Source of the DNA: Paramacrobiotus metropolitanus
Taxonomy: Eukaryota; Tardigrada; Eutardigrada; Parachela; Macrobiotidae
Direction: 5' to 3'
Assembly: GCF_019649055.1 (NCBI RefSeq)
Contig: NW_026570235.1
Span: 1,698,500-1,762,499 of the forward strand
Length of the DNA stretch: 64,000 nucleotides
Numbering within the stretch: the first letter of the stretch is position 1; each line of letters opens with the position of its first letter. Shown here piece by piece: positions 53,681 through 64,000 of this stretch. The position numbers and the translations under genes are program-made. Under the pieces are notes generated by a model. The model ran no database searches and was not told where the DNA came from. It saw only the letters and a list, made by a program, of their open reading frames with translations.

Positions 53681-56600
53681 ACAGCGTTCTTAGTTTTACA
53701 CATTCTCTATATATATGCACAGAAAAAGTATCAGACAAGGCGCATGTAGCACAAAATTCAAATTTGAAGTGGAAAATTAAAGAAACAAATATTTTGAAAG
53801 TATTTTGATAATATAATTATGATGTTTTAAATCAAAATCGCCAGTGTACAGAATAGGTTTGGATTTTTAATACATTTGGTTAACCCTAAAGTACGGTATT
53901 TAAAGGTACTTGGGGGTACGGTAAATTGTGAATTAAGTGATTGGTACGGTAAACGGTAAATTAAGTGATTTACTTGTTCACACGTTCACACATAATTATA
54001 TTTTATGAGAAACGTAATAATTATAGCAAATATTAAGGCCCGTTAACCGGTAAAAAAACTGCTTTGTTTGGAACTTTTAAGACGGTAAATGCTTTAAATG
54101 CAAAGAAACGGCGCGACATTTGTATGGGCACTGTCCAGCGAACAAGATAAGGTCAAGTTCGGCTGCGCACAAAATTAGCATCGGTGCCCTTAAAAGCCCT
54201 TTTGTTCTGAATTCTTTTCATCCTCCCACTATGCCCAAACATGACGCAACTGTGCTGAATGGGTCATAATTAGCCATCCTGGGAGGTAATTTGAACCCAT
54301 TCTTTCTCCGAAAGGTGCGCATCATTTCATCGTCTGCCGGTGTGCATGCTCCGAATTATCAGAGTTACCAAAATTGTGTGAGTACCATCTCAAACAAAAA
54401 CTTACACGACACGATCTGTTAGACTTCTTTCCCGGTTTGATTTCGTAAAAAGGCGTTCATGGATTAGATGTGCCGAGCACCGTCAAAATACGAAGCCAGG
54501 ACGGATGCGTTTTAATTGTAACAATTTCGTTGTAATTTTACGTAGTCTACGTACTCCAGACGTACCAATTAACGTCAAACATTGCGCGATAACTCTACTT
54601 AAATATACTGTCGCCGTCACGTCTCGGGTCTGCACAACACACGTCAAAAAAGTGCTACCTGGCGAACCGGGTTTAATTTACTTTTATAGTTCTGACCAAA
54701 ATCTAAGACAATCAGTTTCTTTGACTTCCTTTAATCGATGCAGCTACTGTATACCGTATTTGTCATTGTTTCGCAGGTCTCCCGGTACACGCAAACCCTG
54801 ACAAACTGACAACTTTAATAAGAATTTAAGCCGACGTCTGCCACAATGTCTACGCGTTTTCGTACCTGGGCGACCTGCGTATACCTTTTGGGCAGTACTG
54901 GGCTAACAAGAGTGTATACTGTATACTCTTTACTGTCTGGTCAAGTTTTTGCCTAAATCGACGCTCTTATTAAGTGCTTAAGACGTTGTTAAATATAGTT
55001 TGACGACCTATTGTTTTAATTGACATCCACTTAAAATCAATTAATGGGTTTGACAAGTTATGTACATTGTACAAACTGTAGAGACACAGTTTATTATGCT
55101 GTCGAAAATGTTTCGTAATGTTATCGTAAAGTAAGGTACATATAATTCATTCATTCCTTCGAAGTTAGCTTTTCACAGCATAGGTTTTACTAAGTTCTAA
55201 AAGGAAAACCTAAGCATGTAATGTTTGGCAAAAGACCACATAAACTCGAATTTTCGAACGAAATATTACAAACACACGAACATATTACAAAGTATTGCAT
55301 GCACGTCTGAGATTGCATGTATATACGAGTATAATATAACTTTCCTGACCCGAAATAACCTAAATAACTCTCTTTGTAATGGTGTGTTAATGTGCGCAGT
55401 GAAATGTGTCGACGGCATCGTAATCAGACTGAAAGTTTTTCAGCAGGGGATCCTATTGTTTCCCGCGTTAGCTTTTCTTCTGCCGATTCGGTGACGAATC
55501 TACGAAGAAACTGTTAGAAGCACTCGTCCAGTGCAGCATGGCTCGATTACGCAAATGTCACTCAACATCATACAAAAAGCATCCTGAAAAGGTAATCTTC
55601 TTTGCCGCTAATCGGCTCAACCATTGATGCGCACTGGATTTGGTCTGTTAGCTCAAAAGGGAACTAAAGAAAAAATGCAAATTAACCGAACACTAACCCG
55701 TCCGACTATAGTCCACTTCGCCTGGCCATCTTACGCAACATGTCTGGAAGTCTGGATGGAATTCGGAAAGATAGCCATTCTAACGGTTAGGACTTATGAC
55801 ATACTGCCAAATCATTGTATGACCTCTCGGTAGACAGCGTGATTACTGCTATTCCTGCAGAAAATTTGTAAGCAACCCTGTTTTATAATTTCAAAACTTT
55901 AACCACGATAAAGGCTTTATGCTAGTTTGATTCTTTTAAAAAATTCACCGTTTTGGAAAAAATTACTTTAGCCGAGCTAGTAATCACCAGTTGAATTTAT
56001 ACATATAAAGTCGTTCGTACAATTTTATCTATCTCGCCTGCTTTGCTTTTAATATGGTACGATTTACCCTTGTTATTTTTCATGCTATTTTAACATACAA
56101 TATACAGTAAGTAATAATAATAATAACAATACCGTGGACGATATTAGTCCCAGTAAACATGTATTTTGTAATGATGGGCAAAATTCTCTGGTACGCGTAT
56201 GCAATAGCGTTAAGCCGTTGGTCTTCTTAATTATTGCGTTTGATTTTTAGTAGTTCTATCCTCCTACCGCCGATATTCATGGATCGTGATCAAGTGATAC
56301 ATATACCGCGACTGAAAGGTATCCATATTACCATAAGAGTAGCATAAAGCATGAGAATATTTATTTTACAATTGTTCGTGTGTCTTATACAATATACACA
56401 CTGCAGCTATCTGCTGCACAACGGACATAAGAATGCAATTTATGTAACGGCGCAATCTAAATAATTATACTGATTGTGCAAAACTGTATAAACATACACA
56501 CGTTCACCAAATATTGCGGCCGTAAAGGATAAAGGCCGCCTCAATGAAGATCGGTAAAAGATAAATAAAAATCTAAGCACCGTTGTAGTTTGCCTTTTTC

Positions 56601-58059
56601 GTGTGCAATTGTTATCAAAATCTAAAATTGTATTCGAACCCATAAAGGGAAAGTGTAGAGATTATGTCAACGGAACGCCGATTTCCGAGCAATACGCCCG
56701 GACACCAGCGTATACATCGCAGATTTCAGGATAAATGCCGAACAAAAATCCTTGTTAAGCTTTGGTGACAGGTGGTGATTTGGGCATTGAAAATTTAGCA
56801 ATGCTCTCCCTCTTAGCTCATTTAAATTTATGACGCCCGCTATTACATGTGATACGCTGATCAAACTGCACAGAGAGAGACTGACCAATATGCCACTGGT
56901 GCGTTTAACTTCGCGAAACACTTCACTTTTCAGCATCCACAGTCGACAGCAAAAATGGTATTCCCTCTTCCCTTTCCCGCTGTGATCGCCCCATAGACCT
57001 AGTTTTAATTGAAAAGCAAGAATTTATGAAGCGGATCAGCGCAACGTCATGAAAGGAGAGATTTATGGATTTGTTCTGTGTCTGAAAAATGCGTATCTAC
57101 AATTCTACAATCTAGCTAGCTAGGTACTGTGCATTATTTGCGTTTAATTAACCGAGCGCGGCAAAAAGAAATAAATTTTATTTTGATAGCGCTTTCATTT
57201 ACGAGCCCCTTTTTAGTGAATGTTACATTGATTTGATTCCTTTTTGTTCGCGACATATACCGATATACGTAACTTATGGCAGAGGAAAGTCTTGCAAAAT
57301 GCAAAAACAATGACAAACTTGCAACAAAGGACAAACTGCCAGCAGCCATTCAAAGCCGGCACACGTTAGACAGTTGACGTGTTGTCAGGGATTAACTGAT
57401 GATTAAATACTGGTCGTGTGCAGTGTCTAAGGAAGACGCTGGATGCATTTACCGACGGCTAATCATACCCGACCGGCGTCCCGGCACATACATATGGATG
57501 GCGCTTACATCACAATTATTGCAAGAGATAATGATGATACTTAAGCCCTCCAAACATGCTACAAAACAGAAGCATATTTGCAATCTACTTAAGCGGCTTT
57601 CAGGGAGACGAATCGATCTAAGTATATGGCATAAGATTGACGAGGAACAAATGAATATGATCGCGCCTTACGTAAATGGCGCAGGTGAGGATGAACAGAA
57701 CAGTTGTCACTTTGCGGTCAAGTTATGTTACGCGACATCCAGAGAATGAGAGAGACGGCAGACAGCATATAAAAGAGAGCGGATAAAGTATGCAGGTGCG
57801 CTGTGTCAAAAAGATTCTTTGTGGTTTTTTGGACTTCCTACCTAAAAAAAAGAAACTGTCAAAATATACAGAGAATCACTATGCTTGCGAGTATATACCG
57901 TAATTATGCAACATGTCAGTGGTGTAGCAAAACCATCGAATAATCTTGCGTATTTAATTACTACGTCATGGTGAAACCAACGGACAGCTTTCATACGACA
58001 GGTAAGTAAACTGTACTAAATAAAACGCAAAACAACAATACGAAGTCAGCTACCAGCAT
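53681..58059. other. Long stretch with no recognisable gene
   Basis: The stretch is AT-rich. Open frames such as 55225-55494, 56667-56936 and 57399-57749 lack recognisable motifs or convincing codon character. Short GGTACGGTAAA repeats lie at 53890-53965. The promoter of an unseen gene, or exons too short to recognise, cannot be excluded. Confidence 0.5.
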
Positions 58060-60807
58060 TTAATTCGGCTTGTAGTTGTTCAGTGTCCTCGCCGATGGAT
58101 CCGTGGCGTCCGTCCACTTGGACATCCAGAAGTATGGAATCCATTTCTCTCTCCCAGGATAATGTCTGTTTAACACTTTCCGGTAGTAGAAAGCTTCCTT
58201 TGTTGTCGGAGTCAGATGCGGAAACATTTTCGCTCTTTGCGCAAACTCATCGTCGCTAACCTAATCAGCAAGGTAAAGTTCGCTGGTTATTTACAAAAGA
58301 AGAATCTCAAATTAATAAATACGAGCAAATGCATCAGTGTGGCCATAATACCACAAGCAAGCTACAAAACGCACTGACCACAACATAACATGTAATTACA
58401 ATAAACCAAACAAAATATTGTAACCTTACTATTACAGATTAGCTATGTCAAAAGTTACAGGTAATACCCGTAAATTGCGTACGATAAATTGTATGAATTG
58501 CACAACTGTGGTAAAGCTTTCAAAGCTTACCAAGTCAGCGGTGAATTCTTGCAGAATCTGGAACCACGATTTGGTCATGGAGGATACGCCATCACTGAAG
58601 GCTTCTTTCGGCCGCCAGAGAATTTCATGCGGCAGCAGATCCGTGCCGTCGAATGCGCTACGCAGCAGATGCTTTTCTATACCGTCTTTGGGCACGCGCA
58701 GTTCTTCCGGTAATGACAAATAGTAAGCAGCAAACTGATGGTCCAAAAAGGGCGGACGCAGTTCCAGCCCATGGGCAGCCGTGGTGCGATCGGCGCGCAA
58801 TACATCGTACATGTAAAGGTCATCCATCAGACGGATACTCTCCGCATGACCGGCTGCCGGTGTGGGCGCTTTGTGGAAGTAAATGTAGCCCTGCGCAACT
58901 CATCCGAGCCCTCGCCCGAGTACATGACCACGGTGTCGGTTTTTTCCCGGACGTACTTCGATATCAAATACATTCCTGTACCCAAAGCAAAATTTAACCG
59001 ATTTCTCTTTTTATTTCGTGTGACAGGTTATCGGACATATTATAGCACAGCATAAGATACGAGTACGCTTCTCCAAAAAATTAACGAAGACAAAATTTTG
59101 TTGCTAATTTGTGTGTATTACGAACTGAATCTCGAAGACAGATGCTATTTGCGAAAGACCAACATACCGACTGAAGCTCGAACTGTTGTTATGTCGTAGC
59201 TTTCCAAGTGATATATGACATCGTCCACTGCCCGGGTGCCTTCTTTCGGTGTAAAAACCACTTCATGGTGTTCGGACTGAATGTGTTTGGCTACCTAAAT
59301 TACAACGATCTTCACTAGTTCAAATAACTCTTCCTTAAATATCCAGTATTGCTTAGACTGTACCAATCAGTCACTGCTATGCGCCTTAAATTTAATGGAT
59401 TTAATTTGGCAGCTATAAGCAAAAAATCCGCTAACTTGACAGGAAGATGTGTACTAACTTTTCGCGCAGCAATACGATCGGTGCTGCCTTCCATGCCAAT
59501 GGCGAAGGTTTGAATGGGATATGAAATACCTCCTTCCCGTGCTTCTTTAACCAAAATGGCCGCTACTAAGCTGGAATCCAGTCCACCGGATAAGAAACAC
59601 CCAATACGACGATGCGACATCAGACGTTTCCGTACAGCGGCCACCAACAAATTCTGAATGTTTTTCAGCACGTCGTCCGCTGAAAGATCAAAAGAAGGTA
59701 TAGGTACAACGCCATGCGCATCATAACATTACGGATTTTGTAAGTTTGTATTGCCGTATAAGTCACCGGAAATCACGGATGAAAGTAACTCCTTAAAAAC
59801 AAATGCAAGAATCACTTTCCGGTGATGCTTACTCAGTTTTGACACGAGTGTCCGATATTTCGGCATTTCCCCGGTCCGCGAAAATGCCTTCGATTCATGC
59901 AGATGCATAAATCCTTGCTCGTTCACATTGTACGTTTCCACATGTCCGGGCTTTATGGGCTCAATCTGGGAGCCGGCATATTCATCCTTTTTGGCCAATT
60001 CCACCAGACCTAAATAAAAACCATAAAAATTAATAACAGTGTGTGCTAATTTTTTTCTAGCCTACCCGTTCGCAAAATGAGAATTCTTTCCTGTTTACAT
60101 ATTCAAAGTGCTGTACATAGTACTAGAATCGTCGCTAACCTTTCGCTTCCGACGATACCCCGAGAATGCCTTTCTTCGGGATGACCATTTTGAATGCCGG
60201 TCGCACACCATACGTGTCACGACCCACGAAGATCTTCTTCTTCTGTGTATCGATCAAACAAAAGGCGAATTCGCCGTCCAGCTGTTCGGCACACAGTTCG
60301 ATTCCACCTTTATCGTACAAATGCAGAAGAACTTCTCCATCTAAGGAAGTTTCATAGATGAATTTGAAGTCATCCTGGAGCTGCAGCAAGAAAACAGAAT
60401 CTGTGCGCTACTGAAGTGTGCTGTATACAAAAAGGTTAAGCAGGCTTTTTAATACACAGGTGCAACTTGCGCCATCCAAGTTAACACATTTGTAATAATA
60501 CAGATATATTATGTACGCAGTTATATAAAAACATATGCAGTTTTAAAAAAATTACCACTCGGAAGTTGTAGATTTCCCCATTGTAAATCAGATACAAATA
60601 AGGGAATTTGCGCAACCGCAGTGGCTGCATTCCGAGCAGGTCATCCATAATGCACAAACGATGGAATGCCAGACATGAATGTGGCAAGTGATGGTCACCT
60701 TCAATCCGAAATGCATCCGGTCCGCGATGTTTAATGCGTAGACATGCTTCCAAATATTTGAAAACGTCTGGATGAGGTGATCCAAATAATCCCCAAATTC
60801 CGCACAT
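58060..60807 (-). pseudogene. ASNS: Asparagine synthetase (glutamine-hydrolysing), one frameshift
   Basis: The enzyme makes asparagine from aspartate, ATP and glutamine. Exon 1 (60556-60807) begins MCGIWG, giving the catalytic Cys2 of the class-II glutaminase, with RGPDAF and YNGEIYN. Exon 2 (60140-60380) carries [11 protein letters not shown] and GRDTYGVRP. Later exons carry the ATP pyrophosphatase loop FLSGGLDSSLVAAIL (about 59560-59610), YDITTVRAS (about 59160), YSGEGSDEL (about 58905), [16 protein letters not shown] (about 58760-58810) and RPKEAFSDG. The last exon ends DATDPSARTLNNYKPN at the stop at 58060. One base is missing near 58893, just after GSDEL, which shifts about 30 codons before the next in-frame stretch. 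All else is canonical, so this may be an assembly error; otherwise it is a very recent pseudogene. Confidence 0.85.
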
Positions 60808-61587
60808 TTTTCTAAAAGGAGATTAATGTATGAGTAAAAATCGTGCAGTACTGCAGCTGATGATATAAGTAGCACGTAGAGGTGTTCAATTGCTAAGCTC
60901 AACCATAAAACAAAAGCGCAGCATAATGACAATTTTTATATTTAAACGCCTTCCACATAAGATCTAAGGCATGGTTATTTAAAATATTTATGGATTACCA
61001 GTGATCAAACCACTTCTATGTAAACGCAGACAGTGCATTAACTTACAACGCTGTGGTTAGTGACACTGGCTACTATTCGTTTGCTAAAAAACCAGATATT
61101 ATATACAAGAAAATCTCATTTCACCTCTTTAGTAACCAGATACATGCTAATGATGCTATGCTGTATTCAAAGATAAGTTTTTTGCTAACAAATTTGCAAG
61201 CAGATTCTTTTTACCGTTTAGCGAACAGCTGTAGGAAATAATTAAGCTGTCTAACGAAAATGTTTAACTTATCCCAGAAGCGATCGGTAGTGTTCGTAAC
61301 TTCATTCTCCATAATTTTCACATTATTGACAAAATACTGAAAGGCGTTATTGGTAATGTATATTGTACGTGTATTGGTTTCTGCTGCATAATTATAGGTT
61401 ATTATTACCAGTACATATTTATGTGTTACACTGTTGGTGAGTCTCATGTATACGATCTGCACCGGACTGCGGATTACTATTTCTAGCTTTTGAGCAACAT
61501 GTTACATTTAGAAATGGAGAACAAGTTTTTATACTAATAAAAATTCCATCATTTTTATTAGTATACAATGGACGCCAAAATTGTCTT
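60808..61587. other. Upstream region of asparagine synthetase
   Basis: AT-rich, no gene recognised. It would hold the promoter of the minus-strand asparagine synthetase gene. Confidence 0.4.
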
Positions 61588-62066
61588 AAGCCGATGTTAT
61601 ACTTTCATATGACGGCCAAAATGATGGCGCGTCATAAGCAGCATACGACATAATCATATTCAACATTTAAAACATGAAACCAAAAATGATTATGCCGTAT
61701 GTTAAATGGCAATATGCTATCACCAGTAAAATGAAACGGAAGTATGAACCAACTCGTCAGAAATATGTTAACAAACCGTTAACCGCCCGTGGTGGTGATA
61801 TCGCCACCTACATGGGGCGACAGCTTTTACCTAGCATATTGTTGACATAAAAATATGTCGAAATGAGCAGGTTCATTACGACATTTTTTATGTAGCATAG
61901 TCAACATGCGAGCGTCATGCGCTCATGTTAACATTTTTTATGCAAACGATTCATACTTTTATGTTCAGCATAAAAAATGTGCAGCATAAAAGTATGAATG
62001 CCGATCACATATATGACAGCGTATGCTAGACATATTGGCCGTCATGTGGAAGTATAACATGGGCTT
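61588..62066. mobile_element. Inverted-repeat transposon (about 480 bp)
   Basis: The left end AAGCCGATGTTATACTTTC and the right end (complement AAGCCCATGTTATACTTCC) continue into ATGACGGCCAA on both sides. The interior contains a further palindrome around 61943-61998 (CATACTTTTATG, CATAAAAAATG, CATAAAAGTATG). No transposase. Confidence 0.65.
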
Positions 62067-62158
62067 TACACTTATGTAATCACAAAACTCGCGCAACCAA
62101 GCACTTTTCTGTACTCCAACAGCCAAATTTTTGACTGGCCATCGGCCTGCTGACATTT

Positions 62159-62510
62159 ACACTTGCACCTTGCGCATTTCCCAACGAAAACCATCGACCA
62201 ATATCTCAAACCAATGAGGAAAAAATTTCAAGAATTTTGATACCAAACAAGGTGTTCTTTACAAGATCTAAGAGATAATCCAGGCATCTAAAGTTTCTCG
62301 TAGACACAGCATAGGATCTGCATCCGCGGTTTGGTTTCAGTTTTCACACAGAAATCGTGTGCTTTGTCTACGACAAACTAAAATGGCTCGATTTTCTCCT
62401 AGATCTCATACAGGATGACCCGTTTGGTATCGAAATTCTTGAAATTTTCTTGTCTTTCGTTTGAGATACCGCTTGATGGTTTTCGTTGGGAAATGCGCCA
62501 GGAACAAGTG
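62159..62510. mobile_element. Long foldback element (about 352 bp)
   Basis: GCGCATTTCCCAACGAAAAC near 62172 is inverted near 62478-62497. Pairing then continues with indels inward through CAAGAATTT, GATACCAAAC and AGATCTAAGAG to a centre near 62330. The whole unit can therefore fold into one long hairpin. No coding region. Confidence 0.7.
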
Positions 62511-63515
62511 TTCGTGTTCTTGCGCGTTTTCTGTTTATTGGTCATTTGGCCCTGGCCATTTATTTTTATTGATCATTCGGTCCCGGACCGAATGTAAGAC
62601 AATTTTGTCTTCCATTGTAAATCAGCGCAGGCATTTTGATATGTACTCGTATACTGGCTGTTGTCGAAATAAATATAATTAAGTTCTGATAATAATCAAT
62701 TAGCGAGTCCCTGTGCAGCAACTCACGAATACTAACTGATTGGTGACTGATCTGGAAACAAAGAAATACTGTAGATCGGAAACTAATGAAAACAATTTAT
62801 CCGCTTTTGAGAGAAAAACTTTGCATTTGTGGTTTAAGGTCATCGCTGCATTCAAACGGATAGGTAAATTTTCCATTATACGAGGATGTTATTGATAATT
62901 GTGAACTTACCTTACCAGGGGCCGGTCAGAGGCTCCCCCCTCCAAAATCTGATTTTTTGGTTGAAGACAGGGTACGTAGAGAGAACATAAAAAATATTTT
63001 CACCGTCAATGGTCCAGTGGGTGACCAAAACCAATTTTAAAGGAAGTCGTATTGTTACCATACTAGATATTCCTGTGTCGCCGTCGCTAATGCACTACCG
63101 AACAAGTACGCTATGAAGTGAACGGCCCAACCGTCCAGGACAGTTCAAGGAACCATACGGCACTAGTTAAGACTGGGAAATTCTTGGACTATACAGCCGA
63201 CGGCCCGACGCCATCGGTCAAAGCGGGAGAAAGAATTCTTCCAGCAGCAGATATCAATCCGCCAATCCGGATCAAACAGGAAACACGATCTGCGTAACGC
63301 CGGTACCGGTACGAGGTACCATTCATCAGCAAGCTAATGGCAAGCAGAATCAGACCTGGTGTAGCAGCTATTTTGTGGTTGTCAAATTTGTCCTTTCACC
63401 TTGCTTTATAATAATCGTATGAGAGTACAGTATTTATTAAGTTCTGAATAGTAGTACATGCATTAATTTATAATTTTTGTTAAAACTGTCAGCATCGAAG
63501 TTAATATCAAGTGTG
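62511..63515. other. Stretch before the second giant-element copy
   Basis: No gene recognised. A 49-codon open run (about 63146-63295, ending KQETRSA at a stop) has protein-like composition but no start and no known motif; it might be a last exon. Confidence 0.4.
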
Positions 63516-64000
63516 TGTAACAGACAAGCACGAGGAGATCACGAGTGGTGCTTTATTGTACCAATAAAGGGAACAATGCTGCGTAATAGCAGGAAAGCAA
63601 GAACCAAGCACTAATGGCTAAATAGCAAGTGGATGCTAAAAGGTTCTTGAGCGTCTCTGGCGTGTAAAGAAGCAACTGGCGGCAAGCACGTGCTGTGTGC
63701 CATCAGCTGTGTGTTGATGCGCAGACTGGACTCTATCCAACGCGAGCGTATGAACGCTGAGTCATACTGCGAGAGAGGAACGAGAGAGCTAGTATGCTCA
63801 GTGTGTGCGCTGCGTATATCCGCTTCAGCGGATGAGTGCAGTGCAGCAGCACACGTACGTACAGCGAGAGAGGCGGTAACGGCAAGCAATGGGTGCAAGT
63901 ACGTCCTGTGTGGACCGTACGCACCAGGCGCAGTCGTGGGCCTCTGACATGCCTCTGGGCGGGAATCCGAGCTCCTGCGAAGGATTCCGAGGCAGGAATC
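63516..64000 (+). mobile_element. Left end of a second giant-element copy, cut by the window edge
   Basis: From TGTAACAG at 63516 the sequence follows the left end at 48-530 with scattered differences, including the AATAAAG segment, the palindromic TATCCGCTTCAGCGGAT block and the GGGCCTCTGACATGCCTCTG block. It is in the same orientation as the first copy's left end. The core lies outside the window. Confidence 0.9.

Noticed and set aside
56615-56645. TTCGAACCC-like string suggestive of a tRNA T-loop
   Set aside because: No acceptor stem, anticodon arm or D-arm can be placed around it.
57399-57749. 116-codon plus-strand open frame
   Set aside because: No recognisable motif, no splice context and no second copy; consistent with chance.
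63146-63295. Open run ending KQETRSA before the second giant-element copy
   Set aside because: No start codon, splice acceptor or family similarity; kept only as a note in the intergenic entry.

Overview
The window reads as nuclear DNA of an animal, probably a small invertebrate. The conserved genes are animal families: the autophagy tether TECPR1, an ankyrin/SOCS-box protein, a PHYKPL/ETNPPL-type phospho-lyase and asparagine synthetase. They are split by many short GT-AG introns, some only about 60-110 bp. A tardigrade or similar ecdysozoan is my guess; the sequence does not prove it.

Region 1 (48-12334) is one giant mobile element. It starts TG, ends CA and has terminal inverted repeats of about 3.5 kb (left) and 3.2 kb (right). 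The GC-richer core carries a rightward set of decayed reading frames that look like structural (gag- or capsid-like) proteins. I recognise no transposase, integrase, polymerase or reverse transcriptase. A 1135-bp hAT-type element with a perfect 8-bp target duplication (7489-8623) interrupts the last frame. The left end of another copy starts at 63516 and runs off the window. The right end sits in an intron of a broken copy (copy A, 12462-13507) of an unrecognised gene called gene P here.

Region 2 (about 13.7-24.4 kb) holds a foldback repeat, a 2037-bp hAT-type element and a small inverted-repeat element. TECPR1 copy 1 (16455-20504, +) and gene P copy B (22185-24394, -) follow, tail to tail. 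The same pair recurs in opposite orientation at 44978-51555 (gene P copy C, +; TECPR1 copy 2, -), so the locus is a large inverted duplication. Gene P is open in both arms, while both TECPR1 copies carry different frameshifts.

Region 3 (25.1-36.8 kb), between the arms, is a direct duplication of an ASB-type gene plus a PHYKPL-type gene. Decay is reciprocal: the first ASB and the second PHYKPL are intact, the second ASB and the first PHYKPL are broken. Between the two units lies an intact three-exon gene (29693-31905) for a P-loop NTPase with a C-terminal nuclease-like region, like the RHS/Crinkler class of effectors. I rate it and the giant element as the two most interesting items.

Region 4 (38.8-44.9 kb) has a probable membrane protein with a GPS-like cysteine pattern, an AT-rich stretch bounded by a 100-bp inverted repeat, and a signal-peptide-like exon. 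Region 5 (51.9-63.5 kb) has four small inverted-repeat transposons, a long stretch without recognisable genes and an asparagine synthetase gene (58060-60807, -) with one frameshift. No tRNA, rRNA or CRISPR array was found.
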